DNA of 64,000 bases from Phycisphaeraceae bacterium (lineage in GTDB: Bacteria; Planctomycetota; Phycisphaerae; Phycisphaerales; UBA1924): NCBI GenBank assembly GCA_023898685.1, contig CP060234.1, positions 1,364,001 to 1,428,000 of the forward strand, read 5' to 3'. Shown one piece after another: positions 21,617 to 30,253 of this stretch. The position numbers and the translations under genes were made by a program. The stretch's first letter is position 1. Every line of letters starts with the position of its first letter. Below the pieces are notes generated by a model. It had not been told where the DNA came from. It saw only the letters and a list, made by a program, of their open reading frames with translations, and did not search any database.

Positions 21617-24600
21617 ATGCCCAAGGGGACCCGAGAGACCGGCGCCGCGGCCCAATCATTACCCGAACACAACATCGGGCGGCCGTTCGTTCACCTGCAC
21701 CTGCACTCCGAGTACTCGCTGCTCGACGGCGGGAACCGCCTCGACAAGCTGATCGCCCGCGTGAAGGAACTCGGGATGGACTCGGTCGCCGTGACCGACC
21801 ACGGCAACCTGCACGCGGCGGTGTCGTTCTACCGGCAGGCGAAAGCGGCGGGGGTCAAGCCGATCCTGGGTGTGGAGGCGTACGTCGCGCCGGGCGACCG
21901 GCGGGACCGGACGTACACCGGCGTGCAGGACGGCGGGTATCACCTCGTGCTGCTCGCGGAGAACCAGACGGGCTGGGAGAACCTGCTCTACCTGTGCAGC
22001 GAGGCGTATCGGACCGGGTTCTACTTCAAGCCCCGGATGGACCGGGAGATCCTCGAGACGCACGGCGATGGGCTGATCGCGATCAACGGGCACCTGGGCT
22101 CGGAGCTCGCGTTCCATCTGCTCAGGTATGAGGAGACGAAGGACAAGGCGCACTGGAAGCACGCGGTGGAGGTGTGCGAGTGGCACCAGAAGGTGTTCGC
22201 GCCGGGCGAAGCGGGACCCCGGTTCTACGTCGAATTGCAGCATCACGTCGTCGAGCAGATCGCGATCAATCCCCACCTGATCCGGCTCGCGCGCGAGCTC
22301 GACCTGCCGCTCGTGTGCGACAACGACAGCCACTTCCTGCTCGAGCAGGACCACGACGCGCACGACACGCTGATCTGCATCTCGACGGGCAAGGTGAAGA
22401 CCGACCCGGAGCGGATGCGCTACACGCCCGAGCTCTACGTCAAGAGCCCGGAGCAGATGTGGGACATCTTTGGGGGCGACCGGTACAACAACGACACGTA
22501 CGGCGAGGCGGGTCGCGAAGCGCTGCTGAACACCAGGGCGATCGCCGACCGCTGCGCGGTCGAGTTGCCGATCGGCGCGAACCACGCGCCGGTGGTGGTG
22601 GTGAAGGCGCCCCCCGAGGGCGAGCTGCCGAGGCACGACGACGCAAAGTACCGCGGCGATCTCACGGCGTGGTTCAAGGACTTCTGCGCCCGCTTCGATC
22701 TCGAGCCCGCGAACGACCCGGGGATGGACCAGGCGGCGCTCAAGGCCGATTGCGACCGGGCCCTGCGGCTGCTGAGCGAGGCGGGGATGGTGTGGCGGTA
22801 TGGGCCGGGGATTCTGGATCACCGGCATGACCTGGTCGAGGGCGAATCCGCTGCCCCGTCGCCGACGGGGGATCTGCCGGCGCCGCCGACTGAGGGGGCT
22901 GCCCGGAAGACCCCCTCCGACCGCTTCGCGGCCACCTCCCCCGTCGGCGACGGGGGAGGAGAGGTTGACGTTGATGCGTGGATGAAGTGGGCCCGTCTCA
23001 ACCGCGAGCTCAAGATCCTCGCGGACAAGCTGATCAGCGCCTACTTCCTGATCGTCTGGGACTTCGTCAACTGGGGGCGGCAGCGCGGCATCCCGGCCAA
23101 CGCGAGGGGCTCGGGCGTCGGCACGATGGTGGGCTACGTGCTGGGCCTGTCGAACGCGTGCCCTGTGCAGTACGGGCTGCTGTTCGAGCGGTTCACCGAC
23201 CCGGACCGTGCGGAGTACCCCGATATCGATATCGACCTCTGCCAGGACGGGCGGGGCGAGGTGATCAACTACGTGCGCGAGAAGTACGGGCACGTCGCGC
23301 AGATCATCACGTTCGGGACGCTCAAGGCCCGGGCCGCGATCCGCGACGTCTGCCGCGTGCACGAGGTGCCGCTCCAGGAGGCCGACAAGCTCGCCAAGCT
23401 GGTCCCCGAAGAGCTGAAGATCACGATCGACAAGGCGCTCGAGGGCGAGCCCGAGCTCAAGAAGTGGTACGACACCGACGAGCGGGTGAAGCGTGTGCTC
23501 GACACGGGGCGCGTGCTCGAGGGGCAGGCGAGGCACGCCTCGGTGCACGCCGCGGGCGTGATCGTCGCGACGCAACCGCTGCACGAGATCGTGCCGCTGT
23601 ACAAGCAGTCGGGCTCGGACGATGTCATCACGCAGTGGGACGGCCCGACGTGCGAGATGATGGGCCTGCTGAAGATGGACTTTCTGGGCCTCCGCACCCT
23701 CTCGATCATCGAGCGGGCGAAGGGGTTGATCAGGGAGACGTTGGGGGAAGAGGAGATCCGGGCGGCCGTGGGGAAGGGGAGTGAAGGCACGGAGGCACAC
23801 AGGCACGCAGGCACGGAGAGGGGCAAGGGCGATGGTGCGCCAGGTACTTCGTGCCTCCGTGCCTCCGTGCCTCCGTGCCTCTCCTCCCACCCCCTCGACC
23901 TCGACCGTCTCCAATACAACGACCCCAACGTCTTCGCGCTCTTCCAGCGGGGCGACACCACGGGCGTGTTCCAGTTTGAATCAGGCGGCATGCGCCGCCT
24001 GCTGCTCGACATGAAGCCCGACCGGCTGGAGGACCTCATCGCGGCCAACGCGCTGTTCCGCCCCGGGCCCATGGACCTGATCCCCGACTACAACCGGCGC
24101 AAGCACGGGCAGGACGCGGTGCCCAGGGTCCACCCGATCGTCGACAAGTTCACCGGGCCGACCTACGGCGTGATGGTCTACCAGGAGCAGGTGATGCAGA
24201 TCGTCCACGAGCTGGGCGACATCCCCCTGCGCCAGGCGTACACGCTCATCAAGGCGATCAGCAAGAAGAAGGAGAAGGTGATCAACGCCAACCGCCCCAT
24301 GTTCATCGAGGGGGCGGGCAAGAAGGGCCTGTCGAAGAAGGACGCGGAGAACCTCTTCGAGCTGATCCTCAAGTTCGCGGGCTACGGCTTCAACAAGAGT
24401 CACTCGACGGGCTACGCGATCATCGCGTACCAGACGGCCTACCTGAAGACCTATTTCCCGGCCCAGTACATGGCGGCGTTCCTCTCGTACGAGAGCCAGG
24501 CGCAGAAGGTGGCGGACTGGCTGCCGTATCTCGACGACTGCAAGAAGACGGTGGTGTTGAATGTGGAAGGCACGGAGGCACGCAGGCACGGAGGCACGGA

Positions 24601-25948
24601 GGGGGAGGAAGTCGCGAAGCCCGTCTATCCGATTCTCAGGCGGGGGATCGAGGTCAAGCCGCCGGACATCAACCTGTCCAGGGCCGACTTCTCGGTGGTG
24701 TTCGACGAGGGCGAGAAACGGTCAGCCTCAGGCGGGCACATCCGCTTCGGGCTCAAGGCGATCAAGGGGGCGGGGGCCAAGGCGATCGAGGCGATTGTGC
24801 GGGAAAGGCACGGAGGCACGGAGGCACAGAAGCACGAAGGGGAAGAGTCCGCCGCTTCGGCTGACTCCGTGCCTTCGTGCCTGCGTGCCTCCGTGCCTTT
24901 CACTTCCCTCTTCGACTTTGCCGAGCGCGTCCCGCCCGGCACGGTCAACAAGGCGACGATCGAGGCGCTGATCAAGGCGGGGGCGTTCGACTCGGTGCAC
25001 GGGCGAGAGGCACGCTCGGCGATGGCCGCCTCGATCGAGAAGGCGGTCGCCGCGGGGCAGCGGGCGGCGCAGGACAAGGCGTGCGGGCAGAGCCAGCTCT
25101 TCGGCTTCGGCGGTGACGACGACACGGCGCCCGCGGCCGAGGAGACGCCGCTCGCCGCCGCGAATCCGTGGAGCGAGGCGGAGACGCTCAAGCAGGAGAA
25201 GGAGACGATCGGGTTCTACGTCTCGAGCCACCCGCTCGAGGAGTGGAGCGACTGGACGGGCGTGTTCAGCCAGCTGACGTGCGCCGACCTCAAGCCCCAG
25301 CCCCAGGACAAGCGGGTGGTGCTGCCCGCGATGGTGCAGAGTGTGCGCACGATCGTGACCAAGTCGGGCCGCTCGGCGGGCCAGAAGATGGGCATCCTGA
25401 TGCTCGAGGACACGACCGGCACCGCGGAGGCGGTGATGTTCGCCAACGTGTTCGCGCAGTTCAGCCATCTGCTCTACGGGGCTGATGGGCAGCCCGCCGA
25501 CCGGCCCGTGTTCGTGCTGGGGCGGGTGGACCACAGCCGGGGGAATCCGCAGATCATCGTCGACAAGCTGGTGCCGATCGACGGGCAGCCGCTCGAGCGG
25601 GGCAAGCTTGTGATCACCATGCGGGAGCGGACGCTCAACGGCTCATCGCGGCGGTCGCTCGACGAGATCCGGCGGCTGCTGGCCGACTACGAGCCCGGAG
25701 CGACCGAGGCCGACCGGGTGACCGACGACAGCGTGGGCCGGCCCGTGCCGTTCGACCTGCTGGTGGAGACAGAGAAGGCATTCGTGACCCTCTCACCCGA
25801 GAGCAAGACCCGGGTGCGGCTGGTGCCGGATCTGGTCAAGGATCTGTGCGGGGTTCTGGGGCACCAGGCGGTCCACCTGCTTGGGGGGGTATCGGTGGAG
25901 TTGAACCGGGATGAGCGGCGGGGACGGGGGCGGGGGCGATCCAATTGA
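21617..25948 (+). CDS. dnaE: DNA polymerase III subunit alpha
   Basis: A 1443-residue replicative polymerase, about 280 residues longer than E. coli DnaE. It has the PHP domain (HLHSEYSLLDGGNRLDKLI; VTDHGNLH), the catalytic aspartates at YPDIDIDLC (Asp536, Asp538) and MDFLGLRTL (Asp688), the fingers with FNKSHSTGYA, helix-hairpin-helix motifs, and the OB fold (VLPAMVQSVRTIV). Four in-frame insertions account for roughly 120 residues, at about residues 412-447, 723-757, 984-998 and 1063-1095. All derive from repeat DNA and all fall between conserved blocks, so the enzyme is presumably active. TACACT at 21603-21608 lies eight bases before the ATG with no ribosome site. It is the only dnaE-type gene seen here. 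Confidence 0.97.
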   Translation: MPKGTRETGAAAQSLPEHNIGRPFVHLHLHSEYSLLDGGNRLDKLIARVKELGMDSVAVTDHGNLHAAVSFYRQAKAAGVKPILGVEAYVAPGDRRDRTYTGVQDGGYHLVLLAENQTGWENLLYLCSEAYRTGFYFKPRMDREILETHGDGLIAINGHLGSELAFHLLRYEETKDKAHWKHAVEVCEWHQKVFAPGEAGPRFYVELQHHVVEQIAINPHLIRLARELDLPLVCDNDSHFLLEQDHDAHDTLICISTGKVKTDPERMRYTPELYVKSPEQMWDIFGGDRYNNDTYGEAGREALLNTRAIADRCAVELPIGANHAPVVVVKAPPEGELPRHDDAKYRGDLTAWFKDFCARFDLEPANDPGMDQAALKADCDRALRLLSEAGMVWRYGPGILDHRHDLVEGESAAPSPTGDLPAPPTEGAARKTPSDRFAATSPVGDGGGEVDVDAWMKWARLNRELKILADKLISAYFLIVWDFVNWGRQRGIPANARGSGVGTMVGYVLGLSNACPVQYGLLFERFTDPDRAEYPDIDIDLCQDGRGEVINYVREKYGHVAQIITFGTLKARAAIRDVCRVHEVPLQEADKLAKLVPEELKITIDKALEGEPELKKWYDTDERVKRVLDTGRVLEGQARHASVHAAGVIVATQPLHEIVPLYKQSGSDDVITQWDGPTCEMMGLLKMDFLGLRTLSIIERAKGLIRETLGEEEIRAAVGKGSEGTEAHRHAGTERGKGDGAPGTSCLRASVPPCLSSHPLDLDRLQYNDPNVFALFQRGDTTGVFQFESGGMRRLLLDMKPDRLEDLIAANALFRPGPMDLIPDYNRRKHGQDAVPRVHPIVDKFTGPTYGVMVYQEQVMQIVHELGDIPLRQAYTLIKAISKKKEKVINANRPMFIEGAGKKGLSKKDAENLFELILKFAGYGFNKSHSTGYAIIAYQTAYLKTYFPAQYMAAFLSYESQAQKVADWLPYLDDCKKTVVLNVEGTEARRHGGTEGEEVAKPVYPILRRGIEVKPPDINLSRADFSVVFDEGEKRSASGGHIRFGLKAIKGAGAKAIEAIVRERHGGTEAQKHEGEESAASADSVPSCLRASVPFTSLFDFAERVPPGTVNKATIEALIKAGAFDSVHGREARSAMAASIEKAVAAGQRAAQDKACGQSQLFGFGGDDDTAPAAEETPLAAANPWSEAETLKQEKETIGFYVSSHPLEEWSDWTGVFSQLTCADLKPQPQDKRVVLPAMVQSVRTIVTKSGRSAGQKMGILMLEDTTGTAEAVMFANVFAQFSHLLYGADGQPADRPVFVLGRVDHSRGNPQIIVDKLVPIDGQPLERGKLVITMRERTLNGSSRRSLDEIRRLLADYEPGATEADRVTDDSVGRPVPFDLLVETEKAFVTLSPESKTRVRLVPDLVKDLCGVLGHQAVHLLGGVSVELNRDERRGRGRGRSN
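22851..22959. repeat. Palindromic repeat (CCCCGTCGCCGACGGGG type) inside dnaE
   Basis: CCCCGTCGCCGACGGGGGA at about 22854-22872 pairs with the complementary stretch at 22937-22956, with an inner GAGGGGG/CCCCCTC stem. The roughly 109-base unit is read in frame as a Pro/Ala/Ser-rich segment (SPTGDLPAPPTEGAARKTPS and onward) between HDLVEGE and DVDAWMKW, just before the DnaE palm-fingers block. Confidence 0.88.
23783..23886. repeat. GGCACGGA-type palindromic repeat inside dnaE
   Basis: The left arm of GAAGGCACGGAGGCAC type at 23783-23821 and the complementary right arm of GTGCCTCCGTGCCTCC type at 23849-23886 flank a 27-base centre. It is read in frame as EGTEAHRHAGTERG, then TSCLRASVPPCLSS, between the helix ending AAVGKGS and the conserved LDLDRLQYNDP. 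Confidence 0.92.
24567..24609 (+). repeat. GGCACGGA-type repeat arm inside dnaE
   Basis: A single arm of about 43 bases (GAAGGCACGGAGGCACGCAG and onward), read in frame as EGTEARRHGGTEGEE between VVLNV and AKPVYPIL. No complementary arm follows. Confidence 0.88.
24804..24901. repeat. GGCACGGA-type palindromic repeat inside dnaE
   Basis: The left arm AAAGGCACGGAGGCACGGAG and onward begins at 24804, and its complement (GTGCCTGCGTGCCTCCGTGC, then CTTT) ends at 24901. It is read as RHGGTEAQKHEGEE, then SVPSCLRASVPF, inserted between AIEAIVRE and TSLFDFAERV of the DnaE helix-hairpin-helix region. Confidence 0.92.
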
Positions 25949-25973
25949 ACGGAAGCGATTGATTTGCCCTGTA

Positions 25974-26033
25974 ATTGAACAACAATCTGGAAATACGGGC
26001 ATTTCATTGCCAAAATGCCTATACTTGTTCAAT
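25974..26033 (+). promoter_or_regulatory. fic promoter with two nested inverted repeats
   Basis: The short AT-rich gap after dnaE holds ATTGAACAA at 25974-25982 and its exact complement TTGTTCAAT at 26025-26033, the latter overlapping the fic start codon. Inside lies GGCATTT at 25998-26004 with AAATGCC at 26013-26019. A further ATTGAAC is at 25944. These look like operators, perhaps for autoregulation through the Fic protein's C-terminal winged helix. Confidence 0.55.
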
Positions 26034-27267
26034 GGCACGGTGGCCCAATCTTCTCCCAAACGCCCCGGGTGAGTTGGTTCTGACGAGCGGAACCGAATGG
26101 CTTCCGCACAAGGCGGCACTTCCTCTCTCCTTTGAAGGGCACGCGTTTCTTCCCTTCGCGCTCACCCAGACGATCGACCCGGATGCGATTCTGAAAGCCG
26201 CATGGGCGGAGATTGAAGCGGCAAATGTGGCCCTTGCAGGCCTGGACGGGGTCGCCCGCACACTTCCGAACCCTCATCTGCTTGCGAATCCGTTTCGGAT
26301 CCGTGAGGCTCAAGCGTCATCGCGCATCGAGAACACCGTTGCGTCGGCCGAGGAGATCGTTCTGACCGGCACGGACGAAGTAACTCGGAACGAGCCACGC
26401 GAGGTGCGGAACTACCTTGAGGCGCTGGATCACGGGCTTCGCTCGGAGATGCCGCTCAACCAGACACTCCTGCGTGGCATGCACCAGATCCTGTTGAGCA
26501 GCGGTGTCCGAGGCCACGACAAGGGACCCGGGCAGTACAGAATCGGGCAGGTCTATTTGCAGGGTGAAGAGGAGGGCTTCGAGCACGCGAGGTTCGTTCC
26601 GCCGCCCGCGGAGCATGTCCAGGCATGTATGGACGGCCTGGATTCCTTCCTTCGGATGTCACCACCGCCTGTGCCACGCGTCGTGTCTGCGGCACTTGCC
26701 CACTACCAATTCGAGACGATCCATCCATTCGCGGACGGGAACGGCCGGCTCGGCCGAATGCTGATCATCCTGCAGATCTGCCGGGGCGGGCTGCTGAGCC
26801 GGCCGCTGATCGATATCAGTTCATTCTTCGACCGCCACAGAGACCTGTACTTCGACTTGATGCTCCGGGTCACGCTCGAAGGTCGGTGGCTGGATTGGAT
26901 TCTCTTCTTCTGCCGTGCACTCGCGCATCAGGCCGACGACGCGGAGAAACGTGCCGCGGCATTGCTCGAACTCCGCCGGGACTATATCGAGCTTGTCACG
27001 GAGCCGAGAGCGTCCGCGCTGCTCCGTGAACTTGTCGATTGGCTGTTCACGAGACCAGCGGTGCGAACTGCCGATGTGGCGAAGCGGCTGGAGATCCGTC
27101 CGCAGGCCGCGCAGCGCCATGTCGACCGTCTTGTCGAGAAGGGAATCCTGACGGAGGTCACGGGGCGGAACTACAACCGCGTATACGTCGCCAAGAGGAT
27201 TGTGGGCGCAATCGAACTCGAACTCCCACAGACCTTGCCCGGGGCGGAAGCAACTGAGGGGTCGTGA
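26032..27267 (+). CDS. Fic family protein (AMP-transferase type) with winged-helix C-terminus
   Basis: A 411-residue Fic protein. The active-site motif HPFADGNGRLGR is complete, so NMP transfer to a target hydroxyl is expected. The N-terminal helix carries SSRIEN, which fits the class II inhibitory motif S/T-x3-E-G/N and should block ATP gamma-phosphate positioning, so the protein regulates itself. Residues from about 340 form a winged helix (RTADVAKRLEIRPQAAQRHV followed by DRLVEKGIL), common in chromosomal Fic proteins. The start at 26032 is supported by ARWPNLLPNAPGEL. GC content looks lower than in its neighbours and its promoter is AT-rich, suggesting acquisition by transfer (inference). 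It converges with ppc with only 9 bases between. Confidence 0.93.
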   Translation: MARWPNLLPNAPGELVLTSGTEWLPHKAALPLSFEGHAFLPFALTQTIDPDAILKAAWAEIEAANVALAGLDGVARTLPNPHLLANPFRIREAQASSRIENTVASAEEIVLTGTDEVTRNEPREVRNYLEALDHGLRSEMPLNQTLLRGMHQILLSSGVRGHDKGPGQYRIGQVYLQGEEEGFEHARFVPPPAEHVQACMDGLDSFLRMSPPPVPRVVSAALAHYQFETIHPFADGNGRLGRMLIILQICRGGLLSRPLIDISSFFDRHRDLYFDLMLRVTLEGRWLDWILFFCRALAHQADDAEKRAAALLELRRDYIELVTEPRASALLRELVDWLFTRPAVRTADVAKRLEIRPQAAQRHVDRLVEKGILTEVTGRNYNRVYVAKRIVGAIELELPQTLPGAEATEGS

Positions 27268-27276
27268 CGCCACCCC

Positions 27277-30015
27277 TCACCCCGTCGACTGCATTCCCGC
27301 CGCGATGCCGTTCACGCTCGATTGCAGCAGGGGGGTCAGGCGCTCACGGTCGGCGTCGGTGCCCCGGCGCGCCCGGCCCAGCAGGTCGATCTGGATGAGG
27401 TTGAGCACGTCGGTCCAGGGGTTGCGGTAGGCGATCGCCCGCTCGATCGCCTTCGAGTGGGCGAGCAGCGACGGTCGGCCGGTCAACGCGAGCAGGGCGT
27501 CGCGGGCGGAGGCGAACTCGCGTTCGATCGCGGGCCAGATGGTGTCGCCCCCTTGGGCGGCGAGGGCGTAGCGGCGGGCGATGGGGGGGCGGGCGCGGGC
27601 CATCTCCTGCATCGCGTTGTCGAGGACGGTGGCGAGGAAGCCGCCCCGTTCGAAGTCCTGGGCGATCAGGGCGCGGTGGTCGTCGCTGAGCTCGCCCATC
27701 GCGGTGCCCAGACCGAACCAGCCCGGAACGAGCGCCCGGATCTGGATCCACGAGAAGACCCACGGGATCGCCCGCAGGCTGTCGAACGTGAACCCGCCCT
27801 TCGCGCGCGACACGGGCCGGCTCGCGATCGGCAGCCCCGCGATGCTCGCGATGGGCGTCGCGTCGAGGAACCACGCCCAGAACGCGGGCGCGTCGATCAG
27901 GCCCCGGTACGCCGCCATCGAGCGGTGGGCCATGTCGTGGTAGATCTTGGAAAGCTCGCGTGACATGGGCTCGGCGTCGCGCTGGGCCCCCGCGAGCATC
28001 GCCGCGTGGACGATCTGCTCGAGATGCCGCCTCGCGATCTCCGGCATCGCGTAGCGGAATGAGATCACCTCGCCCTGCTCGGTGAAGCGGATGCGCCCGG
28101 TCCGGGCCGCGGGGGGCGTCGCGAGGATGGCCCGCCCGGCGCGTCCGCCGCCCCGGCCCACGGTGCCGCCCCGCCCGTGGAAGAAGCGGAGCTCGACGCC
28201 CCGCGCGCGGACGGCCTCGGCGATCGCCTGCTGGGCGGCGTGGAGGGCGGTGTTGGCCATGAAGAAGCCACCGTCCTTGTTCGAGTCGGAGTAGCCCAGC
28301 ATGATCTCCTGCATGAGCGGGGCGTCGAACTCGTTGGCGAGCGCGACGAGATGGCGGCGGTAGGCGGGGTGGTCGAGGATCGCGCCGGTCAGCCTGGGCG
28401 CGCGCTCGAGATCGTCGATCGTCTCGAAGAGCGGCACGATGTGCAGCAGGCTCCGCGCCCCCGAGTCGGTCCCGGCGAGGCCCGGGCGGTAGAGCCCGGT
28501 CTCCTTCATGAGCAGCAGCACCTCGAGCACGTCGCTCACGCTGTCGGTCATCGAGATGATGTACGAGCGCACCGACGCGGGCTCGCGGGCCACCGCGTCG
28601 CGGACAACCTCGAGCGTCGCGAGCAGCTCGGTGGTTTGCTCGCTCAGCTGGACGCCGATCGGGCGGAGCGGGCGGGGCGACGCGACCTCGGCGCTCAGGA
28701 CGGCCAGGCGTTCGTCCTCGCTCATGTCGGCGTAGTTGTCCGCAACGCCCCCCGCGCCGAGCAGCTCACCCACCGCCTCGGCGTGCACACGGCTGTGCTG
28801 GCGGATGTCGAGAGCGGCGAGGTGGAAGCCGAACACGCGGGCGCGGACGATCGCGTCGGCGAGCGGCCCGCGCTCGCCGACCTCCGCGAGCCCGATCTCG
28901 ACGAGCGAGCGGCGGAGCAGGAGCAGGTCGTCGAGCAGCGCGGCCCCGTCGTACGCCTCGTCGTGGCACATGAACGCCCGCATCTGCCTCAGGCGATAGC
29001 GGAAAGGCTCGTACTCGAGCATCTCCGAGGCCCGCGGTGAGATCCAGCCCCCCGGCACGCGCGCGTGGTCGGCCTCGATGCGTTCGATCAATTCGCGCGG
29101 CTTCGGCGCACGCCGGATCGAGATGCTGAGCTGCTGACGGAGGTTCTCGAGCTCGCCGTCCCAGAGCTCGGCGGCGGTCTCGCGGAGCGTCGCGATGGTT
29201 CGCCGCGTTACCTCGTGGGTGACGTTGGGGTTGCCGTCGCGATCGCCCCCGATCCACGAGCGGTAGCGTAGCAGGGGGGGGAGGTCGGCGAGCACGATCG
29301 CGCCAGCATCCTCGCCCCACGCGGTCCGCGCCGCGTGGACGAGGTCGCGCATGAGCCGGGGCACCGTCTGCCAGATCGAGGATCGCAGGTAGTAGAGCCC
29401 GTTGCGGACCTCCTCGGGCACCTCGAGCCGGCGGGCCCGCACGTCATCGGTCACGAGCAGGGTCGCGATGATCCGCCGGAGACGGTCTTCGATCTCGTCT
29501 CGCTCCCGAGGCAGGAGGTCTTTCCTCCGAAGTTCGGTGACGCACCGGGCGACCGAGAGCTGCTTGTCGAGGATCGTCCGGCGGCGGGCCTCGGTGGGGT
29601 GCGCCGTCAGCGTGGGCTCGATGTCGAGCGTCGCGAGCAGGTCGCGTACGCGGGGCGCGTCCCACCCGGCGCGTTGCAGGTGCACCGTCGCCTCGTCGAG
29701 CGACTCGGCTCGGGGCGAGGCCGCGGTCGCCTCGCCCTCGCGCCGGCGATTGATCTCCGCGATCGAGAGCTGCTCGGCCTTGTTGAGCAGGTGGAAGCGG
29801 ACGGTGACGAGGCGGAGCACGTCGGCGACCGTCGCCTCGTCGAGCGAGGCGATGCGGGCGGCGGCCCGGTCTCGCGCCTCGTGCTCGTCGGCGTCGCCCG
29901 CCTGCTCGCACAGCGCGTGCAGCTCGCGGGCGATCGCGTTGGCCCCGGCGAGCGGCCCATCGCCCACGGCCTCGTGGAGCATGCGGTTGAGGAGCTTGCC
30001 GTCTTCGGTGTACAC
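27277..30015 (-). CDS. ppc: Phosphoenolpyruvate carboxylase
   Basis: A 912-residue bacterial-type PEP carboxylase, which fixes bicarbonate onto PEP to give oxaloacetate and refill the TCA cycle. Hallmarks in order are LTAHPTEARRRT with its catalytic histidine, SWIGGDRDGNPNVT, LGYSDSNKDGG, FFHGRGGTVGRGGG, FTEQGEVIS and the C-terminal SVNGIAAGMQSTG. The length equals the family norm. It is transcribed toward fic. The 238 bases upstream, before ubiX, are largely a CACAGAGG-type palindromic repeat, so its promoter must be short or lie within the repeat. Confidence 0.98.
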   Translation of the reverse strand: MYTEDGKLLNRMLHEAVGDGPLAGANAIARELHALCEQAGDADEHEARDRAAARIASLDEATVADVLRLVTVRFHLLNKAEQLSIAEINRRREGEATAASPRAESLDEATVHLQRAGWDAPRVRDLLATLDIEPTLTAHPTEARRRTILDKQLSVARCVTELRRKDLLPRERDEIEDRLRRIIATLLVTDDVRARRLEVPEEVRNGLYYLRSSIWQTVPRLMRDLVHAARTAWGEDAGAIVLADLPPLLRYRSWIGGDRDGNPNVTHEVTRRTIATLRETAAELWDGELENLRQQLSISIRRAPKPRELIERIEADHARVPGGWISPRASEMLEYEPFRYRLRQMRAFMCHDEAYDGAALLDDLLLLRRSLVEIGLAEVGERGPLADAIVRARVFGFHLAALDIRQHSRVHAEAVGELLGAGGVADNYADMSEDERLAVLSAEVASPRPLRPIGVQLSEQTTELLATLEVVRDAVAREPASVRSYIISMTDSVSDVLEVLLLMKETGLYRPGLAGTDSGARSLLHIVPLFETIDDLERAPRLTGAILDHPAYRRHLVALANEFDAPLMQEIMLGYSDSNKDGGFFMANTALHAAQQAIAEAVRARGVELRFFHGRGGTVGRGGGRAGRAILATPPAARTGRIRFTEQGEVISFRYAMPEIARRHLEQIVHAAMLAGAQRDAEPMSRELSKIYHDMAHRSMAAYRGLIDAPAFWAWFLDATPIASIAGLPIASRPVSRAKGGFTFDSLRAIPWVFSWIQIRALVPGWFGLGTAMGELSDDHRALIAQDFERGGFLATVLDNAMQEMARARPPIARRYALAAQGGDTIWPAIEREFASARDALLALTGRPSLLAHSKAIERAIAYRNPWTDVLNLIQIDLLGRARRGTDADRERLTPLLQSSVNGIAAGMQSTG

Positions 30016-30075
30016 GATTGATGATACGGGGAATGGGTGTTGGTGATTCGGTGTGGTTGGTGGAAGAAGAACTGA

Positions 30076-30207
30076 TTCACCACAGAGGCACAGAGGACAC
30101 AGAGAAGAAGCAGTTCTGATCGATCAGGGATCGATCTCGTGGCGCAACGTCCGAGCGCCACACGCAATGAAGAACCCGGATTCCCTCTCTGTGTTCTCTG
30201 TCGTGAA
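30076..30207. repeat. CACAGAGG-type palindromic repeat
   Basis: TTCACCACAGAGGCACAGAG at 30076 onward pairs with a right arm ending CTCTGTGTTCTCTGTCGTGA at 30207. The arms resemble the GGCACGGA family but with A for C at one position of the unit. It fills most of the 238-base gap between ppc and ubiX. Confidence 0.85.
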
Positions 30208-30253
30208 CCCTCTTCCTTCTGCAAGCGAGCGCCGAGAGCGTGTCGACGCTGCT

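Noticed and set aside
21659..23914. A 751-codon open frame on the minus strand opposite dnaE.
   Set aside because: It is a mirror of the dnaE codon pattern in high-GC DNA; the protein is Arg/His/Leu-rich with no domain, and dnaE on the other strand is certain.
23783..24901. The repeated GGCACGGA units as a CRISPR array.
   Set aside because: The units are 8 bases, contiguous, without unique spacers, and translated inside dnaE; no cas gene is present.
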